Positions 54,503 to 63,778 of a stretch of DNA of 64,000 nucleotides are shown in pieces. The notes beneath the pieces were generated by a model. That model did not search any database. It saw only the letters and a program-made list of their open reading frames with translations, and had not been told where the DNA came from. Each line of letters opens with the position of its first letter. Position 1 is the first letter of the stretch. The position numbers and the translations under genes were made by a program. Location: contig NZ_JARUKY010000001.1 of NCBI RefSeq assembly GCF_029688925.1, positions 404,292 to 468,291 of the forward strand, read 5' to 3'. The stretch is from Evansella sp. AB-P1. GTDB taxonomy: Bacteria; Bacillota; Bacilli; Bacillales; Salisediminibacteriaceae.

Positions 54503-55336
54503 TTAAAAATTTTCATCACTACTATCATCAACAATATCATCAATAAATTCAACGGTTTCATCCCAATTATCAGAATGATGAATTACTTCTGAGTCATGTA
54601 CTACTAAAATAATAGGGTAGTACCTATACTCCTCTGGAGGATGAAAGGATTCAAAATAAAGACTATCAATCATGTGATGATAGATGTTTGGTGAATGATA
54701 TGGCAATTGGAGATCCTGAGCATATCTATTGTAGTACGCATGAAACTCCCTTTCCTCATCACTTCCTGGTTCAGTAATAATAGTAACAAAATAATCATTT
54801 TGTCCATTTCTGGAGTTTAGAAAGAATTGAGATAAAAAGTCTTCAAAGTTTAGCGAGGAGAGGACAATTTCTTTAGCTGTATAAATTGGGATAAAATGAT
54901 GATCGAAAACAATATAGTCTGAACGATTCGTTAATTTCTTAGGTGAAAAATCCTCTTCTACTTTCACGTCAACTTGACGACCTGTTCCTTGGAAAAGAGA
55001 GAGGAGATGCTCATCGAAATAAGTAACTCCCATGTAAATTTCTTCTCTAGACGGAAGTTTTAGCTCCTCCCCAGTTTCCTCTAAAATGAATTTAGTTTCC
55101 TCAGTTATAAAAGCCCGGTATGCTTCGACCTCATATTCTTCAATACTAAAATCGTCATGTGTATAATACTGGAATTCATCCCCGTATACATTATCTTCAA
55201 TAAATATTGTTAACATATTTAGCTCATAATTTAGTCCGAGACTCCGTCCAGAAAAGTCAAACTCTTCTTCATCTGGTGCTTGACAACCTCCTAAAAAGAC
55301 AATGGAGAGAAAAAAGAGTATCAAAAGTTTATTCAT
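54503..55336 (-). CDS. Paralogous lipoprotein 1 of 3
   Basis: ATG 55336 after AAAGGAG. 277 residues, signal LLILFFLSIVFLGGC. Blocks FDFSGRSLGLNYELNML, IFIEDNVYGDEFQYY, YRAFITEETKFILEETGEEL, HFIPIYTAKEIVLSSLNF and ending YYPIILVVHDSEVIHHSDNW. First gene of the operon, facing the divergent GntR operon across ~230 bases. Confidence 0.82.
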   Translation of the reverse strand: MNKLLILFFLSIVFLGGCQAPDEEEFDFSGRSLGLNYELNMLTIFIEDNVYGDEFQYYTHDDFSIEEYEVEAYRAFITEETKFILEETGEELKLPSREEIYMGVTYFDEHLLSLFQGTGRQVDVKVEEDFSPKKLTNRSDYIVFDHHFIPIYTAKEIVLSSLNFEDFLSQFFLNSRNGQNDYFVTIITEPGSDEEREFHAYYNRYAQDLQLPYHSPNIYHHMIDSLYFESFHPPEEYRYYPIILVVHDSEVIHHSDNWDETVEFIDDIVDDSSDENF

Positions 55337-55496
55337 GATTATGTCTCCTTTTACAAAAGACTATATGAAACATGGCCTGATGACCATGTGGTGAAATCTT
55401 TTACTAGTAAAAAGCTTTTTCCTTACTAAGGTTTTCTTGTGTAAAATTTTAACATAATATTTACACCTTATGGGCGAATGATAAGAAATAAAACCA

Positions 55497-55554
55497 TTGA
55501 CAGTTGGTAATAAATGCTATAGTATGTTGGTTAGTTAGTTGAGTAACTAACCAA
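55497..55554 (+). promoter_or_regulatory. Sigma-A promoter and palindromic operator of the GntR/ABC operon
   Basis: TTGACA (55497-55502), 17-bp spacer, TAGTAT (55520-55525), then a perfect inverted repeat TTGGTTAGTTA (55527-55537) / TAACTAACCAA (55544-55554) with 6-bp spacer over the transcription start. Typical of YtrA-type repressor autoregulation. Confidence 0.88.
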
Positions 55555-55569
55555 CAAGGTGGTGAACGG

Positions 55570-55935
55570 ATGAAAAGTAACTTAGATGAAAGTAGACCGA
55601 TTTTCTTACAAATAAGTGAGATGATCGAAGAGAATATTTTAGATGGTGAATTTCATGAGGGAGACAAAGTTCCTTCAACAAACGAGTTAGCTAGTTTTTA
55701 CAAAATAAATCCGGCAACAGCAGCTAAAGGAATTCAAGTGTTAGTGGATAAAGAAATTATTTTTAAGCGGAGGGGCATTGGGATGTTTGTAAATGAAGGT
55801 GCGAAAGAAAAGCTGATCAATGAACGGAAAATACAGTTTAGAGATCACTTTATAAAACCGATGTTGTATGAAGCGAAAAGGTTGGAAATGACAAAGGAAG
55901 ATATCATTAAATTTTTCATGGAGGAGGATAAATGA
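55570..55935 (+). CDS. GntR-family regulator, YtrA subfamily
   Basis: 121 residues: winged helix PIFLQISEMIEENILDGEF, GDKVPSTNELASFYKINPAT, GIQVLVDKEIIFKRRGIGMFV, then only a short two-helix C-terminus (HFIKPMLYEAKRLEMTKEDI), the mark of the YtrA group that controls ABC transporters. GTGGTG before ATG. Overlaps the ATPase gene by 4 bases (ATGA). Confidence 0.93.
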   Translation: MKSNLDESRPIFLQISEMIEENILDGEFHEGDKVPSTNELASFYKINPATAAKGIQVLVDKEIIFKRRGIGMFVNEGAKEKLINERKIQFRDHFIKPMLYEAKRLEMTKEDIIKFFMEEDK

Positions 55936-56807
55936 TGACATACCGATTAGATGTTCATGTTCCATCGTACACTCATGGGAAAAAGGAAGCTTTAAAAAAC
56001 ATCCGTTTTCAGTTAGAATCGGGAACCATTTACGGTTTATGGGGAAGAAACGGTGCAGGGAAAACAACGTTAATGCGATGTATAACAGGTCTACTTAAAG
56101 TAAATAAAGGTTACGTTCAATTAAATGAAGCTTCTCCTTTTGAGAATAGGGAAGTGTTAGAGAAAATTTGTTTTATTCAAGAGAACCATCCACTTTTTTA
56201 TTTATGGAAGGTAAAGGATGCATTAAAAGTTGCAAGTTATTTTTACCCTAATTGGAGCTGGGAAAAGGCGAAAAAGTGCTTGGTAACTTTTGAGTTACAG
56301 GATAGTTTAAAGGTGAATCAAATGTCAAAGGGGATGAAAACAGCATTAGCGTTAACAATTGGTTTGAGCAGTGGAGCCCCAGTGTTAATTTTTGATGAAC
56401 CAACTAATGGCTTGGATGCTTCCTTGAGAGAAAAATTTTATGACCTACTGATGGATGAGCATAGCCTTGGTGACAAAATAATCATACTCTCTACTCATTA
56501 TATTCAGGAGCTGCAGAGGTATATAGAAGAATTGATTGTACTCCATGATGGAGAGCTAATTTTACAAGAGTCACTTGAAAGGATAAGGGAGAGAACAGGC
56601 TATATTCACGGAAAGAAAGAAACTCTGCCATCTTATATAAATAATGAAAATATTTTAGATAGGAAACAGATAGGTCCTATGCTTCGGTTAATGATTGAGG
56701 ATGAAAGTTTAGTAGATAAATTTGATGAAAATGTTGATTTGCAAGACTATTTGCTTAGGAAAACAGATGGAGAAGTGGGAGAGGAGACTTTACATGAAGG
56801 AGCTTAA
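55932..56807 (+). CDS. ABC transporter ATP-binding protein (YtrB-like)
   Basis: 291 residues: Walker A GRNGAGKTT, WKVKDALKVASYFYPNWSW, signature MSKGMKTALALTIGL, Walker B VLIFDEPTNGLD, H-loop STHYIQELQRY. C-terminal ~80-residue extension. With the GntR gene and the permease forms a YtrABC-type system, in Bacillus linked to cell-envelope stress; trigger unknown. Confidence 0.92.
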   Translation: MMTYRLDVHVPSYTHGKKEALKNIRFQLESGTIYGLWGRNGAGKTTLMRCITGLLKVNKGYVQLNEASPFENREVLEKICFIQENHPLFYLWKVKDALKVASYFYPNWSWEKAKKCLVTFELQDSLKVNQMSKGMKTALALTIGLSSGAPVLIFDEPTNGLDASLREKFYDLLMDEHSLGDKIIILSTHYIQELQRYIEELIVLHDGELILQESLERIRERTGYIHGKKETLPSYINNENILDRKQIGPMLRLMIEDESLVDKFDENVDLQDYLLRKTDGEVGEETLHEGA

Positions 56808-57498
56808 AGGAGTTTGGAAAATTCTTTCTTTAGAAATTAGTCGTTCCACATTAATATTTTGGTCTATACTTTTATTTTTTCTTCTATTAGGTATTATGTT
56901 CAGTGTTTTCATTCCGTTCCCTGGTGTGATGAATTGGAATACGAACGTACCGGTTATGATTTTTCTTATTATTACTGGAGCCCGTATGTTTAAAGTATGT
57001 CTATTATATGGATCTTCCTTTGGGTGTACGAGAAAAAACATTTATATTGGAGCCGTAACATTTTTAACGATCCTTAGTTTAATAAGTGCAATCGTCCATA
57101 ATGTTGTCTTTTCTTCCTTTAGCTATTTCTTAGAAACGATGGAGATTTCGATGTTCATTAATAATGTAATAGAATTCGCTAATATTCAAACTAACTTCTT
57201 TATTTTTCTATTGATGGATTTTGCTATATTTATGTTCTTTGCGTCTATAAGTTATATTCTTTCTATTATATGGCATCAAATTGGCACCATTCCCCTTTAT
57301 GGTATTTTAGGTGTTTTTCTATTATCAGTTCTCTTACCTACGATGCACCCATATTGGCGTGACCTTGGGTTATGGATATATGATGCTTCTTATCTAAGCT
57401 TAGTTAGTCTCCTTTTATTATGTAGTGTAATTTTGTTGAGTTTCCCGTATTTTTTTACAAAACAAATTAAAATCTTCTCTCGGGAAAAACCAGCCTAA
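56794..57498 (+). CDS. ABC-2 type permease of the GntR operon
   Basis: ATG 56794 is eight bases after GAGAGGAG; the frame opens further upstream only inside the ATPase gene. 234 residues, six hydrophobic segments (LIFWSILLFFLLLGIMFSVF; VPVMIFLIITGARMF; TFLTILSLISAI; FIFLLMDFAIFMFFAS). 14-base overlap with the ATPase gene implies coupled translation. Confidence 0.85.
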   Translation: MKELKGVWKILSLEISRSTLIFWSILLFFLLLGIMFSVFIPFPGVMNWNTNVPVMIFLIITGARMFKVCLLYGSSFGCTRKNIYIGAVTFLTILSLISAIVHNVVFSSFSYFLETMEISMFINNVIEFANIQTNFFIFLLMDFAIFMFFASISYILSIIWHQIGTIPLYGILGVFLLSVLLPTMHPYWRDLGLWIYDASYLSLVSLLLLCSVILLSFPYFFTKQIKIFSREKPA

Positions 57499-57506
57499 TA
57501 ATCTAG

Positions 57507-57552
57507 GAAGAAAGGAGTGGCCTTATGTAAGGCTGCTTCTTTTTCTTTTGGA
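57507..57552 (+). terminator. Terminator of the GntR/ABC operon
   Basis: GAAGAAAGGAGTGGCCTTA with TAAGGCTGCTTCTTTTTC: inner arms GGCCTTA/TAAGGC plus outer pairing, then TTTTTCTTTT. Confidence 0.72.
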
Positions 57553-57801
57553 GTCGCTGCCCTTCACTACTGAACTGTTCTATTTTCAGGACAGACACCT
57601 CTATTACTAGAGATTAATATTTTCTTTTTATAAGGGATTTTTTTACAACAAAACTTGTAGTCTATCTGATACAATAAGGAATAAGAATGAAATTTCTTCA
57701 TAATTAGCTTCTTTCATTACTCATTTTGTACATGATTAATAGAATAATTACGTAGTATATATTAATTTACTAGGACGATAAAATAATTTGGAGTGAACAA
57801 A
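57553..57801. other. Mostly gene-free interval with a CAGGGTAGAC-family remnant
   Basis: GGAGTCGCTGCCCTTCACTAC, CTATTTTCAGGACAGACAC at 57548-57598 match the right ends of the family (compare 62668-62714). Nothing else seen before the small membrane-protein gene. Confidence 0.65.
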
Positions 57802-58239
57802 TTGAAGCAATTTATCCCGTTTTTAGTCATTGCGGTAATTGTGGGGGGCGCTATGCTGTTCCTCGGTGATAGCTATGAAGAGGAATCCTTTGAACCATTT
57901 AGTACGCAGGAACGATGGTCCCAATATTGGGATATGACGATATTTTTAGAAGAAAGCTCGGAGGATCTACCGAACCTTGGGGTACACTTAGAATTTGAAC
58001 GCGATGATGTAGTGATTGACGCAATTGAATTTTTTGTGAATACAGACCATGGTGGATTCTTTTATCAAGATCTAGAGATGGACGAATTTGAGGAGACAAT
58101 TTTATATTCGGAGCTTTGTGATTTTTGTGAAGAGTTAGAGTCAGACGATGTCGACGGTGTATTAATGATGAATTGGCGACAAGATGGCGAAATAAGGTCT
58201 GAATTTTTTCACTTTAGATTACCGTTAGATGGCAATTAA
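57802..58239 (+). CDS. Uncharacterised membrane-anchored protein
   Basis: TTG 57802 follows TTGGAG by eight bases. 145 residues: one N-terminal helix (FIPFLVIAVIVGGAMLFL) then an acidic extracytoplasmic domain with two Cys pairs-like positions (ELCDFCEEL). Ends in FHFRLPLDGN. No family recognised. Confidence 0.72.
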   Translation: MKQFIPFLVIAVIVGGAMLFLGDSYEEESFEPFSTQERWSQYWDMTIFLEESSEDLPNLGVHLEFERDDVVIDAIEFFVNTDHGGFFYQDLEMDEFEETILYSELCDFCEELESDDVDGVLMMNWRQDGEIRSEFFHFRLPLDGN

Positions 58240-58376
58240 ATGACGACTGGGTAATTTCATTATTATTTCCATTAGCGGTACAAGTGTCCATACTTTTATT
58301 AGTGAGATACATATAGTGAAAGGGAGAACGGTGACAATAACAATCCCTCTTTTATTGATCTGGTGCTTCTTTTGGT

Positions 58377-58406
58377 GGCGAGGCTTTAAGCCTCGCCTTT
58401 TCTATT
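58377..58406 (+). terminator. Terminator of the membrane-anchored protein gene
   Basis: GGCGAGGCT and AGCCTCGCC pair around TTA, followed by TTTTCTATTT. Confidence 0.88.
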
Positions 58407-58538
58407 TAATGTGGGGAAGGGATTAATAGATCATGCATGTATAATAGGTAAGGCGTCACTATGTTTTTTGGAGATGGTGCTGTGGTATGATAAGTAAAAA
58501 TAATTTTCATTATTTAAAAGCTTGTTAGGAGGATATAT

Positions 58539-59489
58539 ATGAAGGTAGTCTCATCTGCAAAGATTAGAAGAGATATAAGGGAGAGATTAGTTACAAATTA
58601 TCCAGAGCTTTCATTTAGTTTTTACACAAATATAGAGGCTGCGGAAAAAGAATTACTTGATGCTGATATATTGATTACATATGGAGAGGATGTAACGAGT
58701 AAACATATAGAAAAATGCGTTCGATTAAAATGGATTATGGTTATTTCTGCTGGTATTGATCAATTACCATTCGAAGCCATAAAAAAACGCAGCATCCTTG
58801 TTACAAATGTTAGTGGAATTCATAAAATCCCAATGGCGGAGTATACGATAGCGATGATGCTTCAAATTGCACGAGAGGCAAAATCGTTCATAAAGAATGA
58901 ACAGAATAAGCGTTGGGAACGTAAAATAAAAATGACTGAACTACACGGAAAGACAGTGGGAATTTTAGGAGCTGGATCCATCGGACAAGAAATTGCTCGT
59001 CTTTCAAAAGCTTTTGGAATGAAAACGATTGGCTTAAACCGTAGCGGCAGAGAAGTACAGAACTTTGATGACATTGTCACATATAAAGGGTTGGAATCTC
59101 TTCTTAAGCAATCAGATTTTATTGTAGGTGTTTTACCTAAAACGAAAGAAACAGACGACCTTCTTGCGATGAATGAATTTAAATTAATGAAGAAGGAAGC
59201 CATTTTAATTAACATTGGCAGGGGAAACGTCATTAAAGATGAGGATCTTATTGAAGCATTAAATAATGGTGAACTAGCTCATGCTGCATTAGATGTATTC
59301 GATGAAGAGCCTTTACCTGAAAACCACCCTTATTGGGAGATGGAAAGTGTGACTGTTACACCACATATTTCAGGAATATCACCCGAGTATCAGCCTAGAG
59401 CAATTGATATCTTTGAATTAAATTTGAAGGAATTTTTACTAGGGCAAGAGAACTATATTAATAAAATAGATTTAAATAAAGGGTATTAA
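58539..59489 (+). CDS. D-isomer-specific 2-hydroxyacid dehydrogenase
   Basis: 316 residues. NAD site GKTVGILGAGSIGQEIARL; catalytic Arg region NIGRGNVIKDEDLIEAL, Glu in LDVFDEEPLPENHPYW and His in VTPHISGISPEY. Substrate-binding N-terminal half VISAGIDQLPFEA. AGGAGG before ATG. 33 bases before the DarA-like gene, so likely one transcript. Substrate is unknown (glyoxylate/hydroxypyruvate types possible). Confidence 0.9.
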   Translation: MKVVSSAKIRRDIRERLVTNYPELSFSFYTNIEAAEKELLDADILITYGEDVTSKHIEKCVRLKWIMVISAGIDQLPFEAIKKRSILVTNVSGIHKIPMAEYTIAMMLQIAREAKSFIKNEQNKRWERKIKMTELHGKTVGILGAGSIGQEIARLSKAFGMKTIGLNRSGREVQNFDDIVTYKGLESLLKQSDFIVGVLPKTKETDDLLAMNEFKLMKKEAILINIGRGNVIKDEDLIEALNNGELAHAALDVFDEEPLPENHPYWEMESVTVTPHISGISPEYQPRAIDIFELNLKEFLLGQENYINKIDLNKGY

Positions 59490-59522
59490 CCATTTATCAT
59501 CCATAAGGAGGAGGGATTATTA

Positions 59523-59822
59523 ATGAAGTTGATGGTTTGTGTAGTTCATAATCGCTATGCAGAGAAAATGGAGGAGCAATTAAAGGGGAAAGGGTATCGT
59601 ATGACGGAGCTTGCTAGTTCTGGCGGATTTCTCAAAAAAGGGAACACAACTTTTCTCTTTGGACTTGAAAACGAAGATGTGGGAACGCTAAAAGAAGAAA
59701 TGAAGAAAATTTGTTTAAAGGTAGAAGAGAAAAAAGGGAAACTAAAACATACTGATAGCCGATTTACATCCTTTGTCATTTGTGTGAAAGATGTTGTTCC
59801 TTTATTGAGTCACTTGAAATAA
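59523..59822 (+). CDS. DarA/YaaQ-like cyclic-di-AMP receptor (PII-like)
   Basis: 99 residues: MKLMVCVVHNRYAEKMEEQL, MTELASSGGFLKKGNTTFLF, DSRFTSFVICVKDV. SGGFLKKGNTTFLFGLE is the ligand-loop signature of the PII-like c-di-AMP receptor family. Slightly shorter than DarA (about 109). DarA proper sits near the origin in Bacillus, so this is probably a paralogue; binding not shown. AAGGAGGAGG-like site (AAGGAGGAGGG) upstream. Confidence 0.85.
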   Translation: MKLMVCVVHNRYAEKMEEQLKGKGYRMTELASSGGFLKKGNTTFLFGLENEDVGTLKEEMKKICLKVEEKKGKLKHTDSRFTSFVICVKDVVPLLSHLK

Positions 59823-60081
59823 CCTTACCTTTGGGACCTAAATAAGCCGGATGGTTTCCACATGATGTTATTGATGTCTTGGTGAAAATCGTTAATTGTT
59901 TAACCACACTAATAAATAAATCGTTATTGAAGATTTAATTTATTTATGGAAGTATTCTTTTTTCTTATTCCGCGATCCAAAAGGATTCTAAATCATAAAC
60001 TCATTCAATAAAAATGAATTGTTATATTTTTTGAATCAATTTCGCTTTACGATATATACTTATTTATAAATGGTGTTAACA

Positions 60082-60111
60082 TTGACAAAAATTATAATCA
60101 TTATGTATACT
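60082..60111 (+). promoter_or_regulatory. perR promoter with a PerR box
   Basis: TTGACA (60082-60087) and TATACT (60106-60111) with 18-bp spacer. TTATAATCATTATGT at 60092-60106 matches 13 of 15 positions of the known PerR box TTATAATNATTATAA, between -35 and -10, as in autoregulated perR. Confidence 0.85.
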
Positions 60112-60160
60112 ATTTATAAATATTATAATTTAAGAATGTTTTTTGGAAGAGGTGAAGAAA

Positions 60161-60598
60161 ATGGAAAACCATCGACTTCAAGAAGCGTTACATTCTTTAA
60201 AGAGCACTAAAGTTCGCATGACTCCTCAACGCCATGCAATCTTAGAATTTCTATTTAATGCGAAAAGTCATCCAACGGCAGATGAGATATATAAAGCGTT
60301 GGAAGGGAAATTTCCAAACATGAGTGTTGCGACTGTCTACAATAACTTACGTGTGTTTAAAGATGTCGGTCTGGTTAGAGAATTAACGTACGGTGACTCT
60401 TCCAGCAGATTCGACAGTAATACTTCTGATCATTATCATGTCATTTGCGATGATTGTGGTAAAATTGTAGATTTTCATTATCCTGGATTAGATGAAGTGG
60501 AAACATTAGCTGAGCATGTAACAAGCTTTAAGGTAAAGGACCACCGCATGGAGATTTATGGATTATGCCCAGATTGTAATAAACACCAACAACATTAA
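60161..60598 (+). CDS. perR: Peroxide-responsive repressor PerR
   Basis: ATG 60161 after GAGGTGA. 145 residues: Fur-type winged helix [51 protein letters not shown]; sensor region [19 protein letters not shown] with regulatory His/Asp and the first zinc CxxC; second CPDC near the end. Represses oxidative stress genes with Fe or Mn, inactivated by peroxide-driven His oxidation. Next to bcp-side genes and ygzB as in B. subtilis. Confidence 0.95.
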   Translation: MENHRLQEALHSLKSTKVRMTPQRHAILEFLFNAKSHPTADEIYKALEGKFPNMSVATVYNNLRVFKDVGLVRELTYGDSSSRFDSNTSDHYHVICDDCGKIVDFHYPGLDEVETLAEHVTSFKVKDHRMEIYGLCPDCNKHQQH

Positions 60599-60599
60599 G

Positions 60600-60634
60600 A
60601 AGCTGGATGAGCTATCCAGCTTTATTTTTTTGTG
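60600..60634 (+). terminator. Terminator of perR
   Basis: AAGCTGGAT and ATCCAGCTT pair around GAGCT, followed by TATTTTTTTG. Confidence 0.93.
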
Positions 60635-60739
60635 CTTTTTTGGATTGAAAAATCACATTTTCGGTTAATTCGATTTTGATTGTTGTTATGAATGGTGTGG
60701 GAGAGACTTGATATATTGAAGGTAAATTTCAAAGGGAAT

Positions 60740-60826
60740 GCGGTAGCCAAGAATCGTTCTTGTCTGTCGGAAAGGAGAACAAATGGTAAACACGGTAGTC
60801 AATGAGTGTTCTAGCCGATCGGAAAA
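60740..60826 (+). repeat. Two-copy direct repeat, 52-bp period
   Basis: CGGTAGCCAAGAATCGTTCT...TGTCGGAAA at 60741 and CGGTAGTCAATGAGTGTTCT...GATCGGAAA at 60793, about 75 percent alike by eye. Non-coding, between convergent perR and ygzB. Confidence 0.6.
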
Positions 60827-60868
60827 TAAAAAACCCCAATCCGCTTAAATAAAATACGAAAAGGGGTT
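60827..60868 (-). terminator. Terminator of ygzB
   Basis: AAACCCC and GGGGTTT pair across a long loop with inner AATCCGC pieces; in the minus direction TTTTTTATTTTCC follows. Confidence 0.72.
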
Positions 60869-60874
60869 TCCTTC

Positions 60875-61228
60875 TTAAAACTTCTTTTTTTGATTGTAGC
60901 TTTCGTCAAATTCTTTACCGTCTAGTGATTTATCTAAGGTTAATGGTTCGCTACAATACATACAAGCATCAACGCGACCAAGCATTTTCGTTTGTTTTTC
61001 ACAGCTTGGACAAACGACGTGTACAGCTTTGGACGATAACATACCTATCCAAAAGTAAATTACCGTACTGGCGATAATACAAAGAAAACCAAGAAGCATA
61101 AACAGTGTCATTACGAGAGCACTTCTTTGAAAAAATAATCCAAGATACATAATAATGATACCGCCAAAAATAAGAACGAGAGCAAAAGTCCTAATTTTAT
61201 TAATTTTATTTGAATATTTTATTCCCAT
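60875..61228 (-). CDS. ygzB: YgzB, zinc-ribbon membrane protein
   Basis: ATG 61228 follows AGGAGGG by about seven bases; the frame extends to 61375 but without a site. 117 residues: two membrane helices ([41 protein letters not shown]) then a zinc ribbon [24 protein letters not shown]. Same place as B. subtilis between perR and ygxA. Function unknown. Confidence 0.9.
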   Translation of the reverse strand: MGIKYSNKINKIRTFALVLIFGGIIIMYLGLFFQRSALVMTLFMLLGFLCIIASTVIYFWIGMLSSKAVHVVCPSCEKQTKMLGRVDACMYCSEPLTLDKSLDGKEFDESYNQKKKF

Positions 61229-61381
61229 ATTTAACCCTCCTAAAATGAAAGTATAGCACATTTTAATGAAACGAAACCATGGAGAAAATCGAACAAAGAA
61301 TATTGGAAGAAGGTTTTTAATGAAAGGTGTCGAACTTATGGTATTAAGAATGTTCAAAAACGCTTTAGGAGGCATTTCCTC

Positions 61382-62254
61382 ATGGATAACTTTTTAAGAC
61401 AGCTCTATCAAGATCGATCTAACAATGACGAAACTTTAAGTATTATTCAAATAGATCGGCGATCAAAGGTAGACTCTAACACAGATTTTTTTGATGTTGT
61501 TCTATTAGTTGTAAATTCTAAAAATGAAGCTACGTGGGAAATTAAACACTACACATATAATGGCTATAAAGCTGCTATGCATCTTGTAAGTACAGCACAA
61601 ATTAAAGATTGGCTTTTAAATAGCTCAAATAGAAGAATTGTGGATTGGTTAATGAATGGGAAGGTAGTATATGATCGTAATGAATACATTACAAACTTTA
61701 GGCACCAGATGTTAGATTTCCCAATTGAAGAAAGGAAAATAAAGATTGGTGTAGAGTTTTCTAAACTTATAAGACGTTTTAAAGACGGAAAAGCATTATT
61801 TTATGAAAAACATTATTTAGATGCATACAATCAGATTGTTCATGCGCTTCATCATTTAGCTAGAGTATCTATCATAGACCATGGTTTTTATCCTGAGGTA
61901 ACTGTTTGGCAGCAAGTAAAGCAAATAGAGCCTGAAATTTATAAGCTATATTCAGAATTAGTTACAGGGAATGAGTCTATTGAAAAAAAGTTAGAACTAT
62001 TGCTACTTGCAAATGAATTTGAATTAATAACAAAGACAAAGCTAGGTAGTACGCATATTATTGAATTAATGAAGAGAAAGGAATCCCCTTGGACAATAGA
62101 AGAAATTAAACAAGAACTAGGAATGCACGATTATTCATTAGATTTAACGATTCTTATAGAGTATCTAGTTCAAAAAGGTTACATAAATGTAGTGAAAGAA
62201 GAAACAAAAGGAAAGATAATATTTCATCGATACTATCAAGTGAATGAGAAGTAG
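61382..62254 (+). CDS. ygxA: YgxA, nucleotidyltransferase-like protein
   Basis: ATG 61382 after AGGAGGC. 290 residues. Start [20 protein letters not shown], middle FRDG-type [40 protein letters not shown], and C-terminal winged-helix-like tail ([24 protein letters not shown]). In Bacillus it lies just upstream of an rRNA operon, as here. Nucleotidyltransferase activity is by family name only. Confidence 0.88.
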   Translation: MDNFLRQLYQDRSNNDETLSIIQIDRRSKVDSNTDFFDVVLLVVNSKNEATWEIKHYTYNGYKAAMHLVSTAQIKDWLLNSSNRRIVDWLMNGKVVYDRNEYITNFRHQMLDFPIEERKIKIGVEFSKLIRRFKDGKALFYEKHYLDAYNQIVHALHHLARVSIIDHGFYPEVTVWQQVKQIEPEIYKLYSELVTGNESIEKKLELLLLANEFELITKTKLGSTHIIELMKRKESPWTIEEIKQELGMHDYSLDLTILIEYLVQKGYINVVKEETKGKIIFHRYYQVNEK

Positions 62255-62404
62255 TGGTAATTAATTTTTATCATTTTTAAATTTTATCAGTTAGACTCGA
62301 CATTACAAATGAAGATGTACACTATATGGGTGTGATAGAAAGAATCATAGTGTTCGCGCAAGAAATTCGTTTGTTTTCTTTGTTTATAAAAATAGTATTT
62401 TCAA

Positions 62405-62444
62405 TCCCTTTCTTTATATTAGACATAAAGAAAGGTTTTTTAAT
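62405..62444 (+). terminator. Terminator of ygxA
   Basis: CCTTTCTTTAT and ATAAAGAAAGG pair around ATTAGAC, followed by TTTTTTAATT. Confidence 0.93.
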
Positions 62445-62459
62445 TTTTTTGGATAGAAT

Positions 62460-63575
62460 TTTCATGCAAGAAAATATTTACACCATGCAGGGATAAAAAT
62501 ACTCATCAAGGAGGTTCATACGTTACTGGTGACAGCTTTCACCACAGGCATAAGTGCGACATCTGTTCATGCTTCACAGTGTCTTCTTTACCGCGGGTGA
62601 GGCCTCAACTTCCTAACACTTACTCGGTAAGTGTTAGGGGATTTTCAGACTCGTGCTGATCTCACTGGAGTCGCTGCCTTCCACTCCTGAACCTTTTCTA
62701 TTTTCAGGGTAGACCACTGATGCAAGTGGATATTACACCATGGAGAATGAAAATTAATTTTAATCCAATTGGAATGAGTGGAATCCCGTGAGACTCCAGT
62801 GGAAGAACGAGCTAGACGAGACAGCGCAGGGAGTGGAACGGCCGAGGAGGCTTGGCAGGTCGTCCGCGGAAAGCGAAGTGGGATGCAACGAATGATTAAC
62901 TTGCCCTTTATTTGTTAATCCTGATAAGTTCGATAACAGCTATTTTCAGGGTAGACCGCCGATGCAAGTTGATATTTGCACCATGGGGGATGGAAATAAG
63001 CATTTTGTACATACTTCGTTGAACTTTTATACTGCGTATTTTCAGGGTAGCTTTGGAGTCATTTAGAAGCTCTCTATATTTTCCGAAAATGACATAAACA
63101 ATATTTTCCGGGAAGATAGAAGCTCCCTATTCTACCGCATTTTTTTTATTACATGCTTTCCAGTCGTCTAGATAGCTTCTTTCTCTACCTGTGCAAGTGG
63201 TTCTCTAAAGCTTCATCAGTAGTGACAACTCGTAGTGGATTCGTGAAGCATAATCTTGTTGCTGGGGTCATCACATTTCACTATTGAATGGTTTTATTAT
63301 CAGGTAGACTGCCCATGGAAAAAACACTTGCACCATGGAGGGTGAAATTATTCTTACTAAGAGGAGTTCATCCGCTTCTGCGAATCGATTACGCCATTGC
63401 CCACGTCCAGTGGGCAATGGCGTAATCCTGCAATCCTGGCTGCACAGGCAATGCCTCAGTCTCCACACTTCGCACTAACGTGCCGAATTGTCGGGTCTTC
63501 TGCTATTGCTTTTCCCGTTGGAGTCGTCTCCCTTCCATTCCTGAAAGGTTCTTATTTTGAGGGTAGAAAAAAGGA
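62460..63575 (+). repeat. Large cluster of CAGGGTAGAC-family repeats before the rRNA operon
   Basis: TTTTCAGGGTAGA or close variants at 62699, 62944, 63039, 63298 and 63552, all on the + strand. Complete unit ~62700-62956 holds GATGCAAGTGGATATTACAC, CATGGAGAATGAAAATTA, TCCAATTGGAATGAG, and CTTTATTTGTTAATCCTGAT. A 12-bp perfect hairpin CCTAACACTTAC/GTAAGTGTTAGG is at 62612-62638. An inverted copy of the 42274 CCGGAAA motif is at 63090-63135. Short frames cross it; none is convincing. Confidence 0.82.
63387..63427. other. Perfect 18-bp inverted repeat hairpin
   Basis: GATTACGCCATTGCCCAC (63387-63404), loop GTCCA, GTGGGCAATGGCGTAATC (63410-63427). Arms ATTACGCC/GGCGTAAT are the same as the right-half stem of the 178-bp repeat. 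No T-tract, so not a classic terminator. Confidence 0.88.
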
Positions 63576-63778
63576 TTTATATAAAATGTATAATAAGTTA
63601 GTTCATGTGTAGTGTGATGTTGTATCTTATAGTAGAAAGCTTCGATGAGGTATTGGACATTCCTTTACATTAATAAGTTTCTTCACGTTTAAGTATTTTG
63701 TAGTTGTGCAATAGTATGCTAATGAACAGATCGAAGAATAATTTTTAAATGTTTTTATTTCTGAGTATAAATTAGGTA

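Noticed and set aside
63397..63612. 71-residue frame and its antisense near the hairpin
   Set aside because: Made of repeat and hairpin DNA with no ribosome site.
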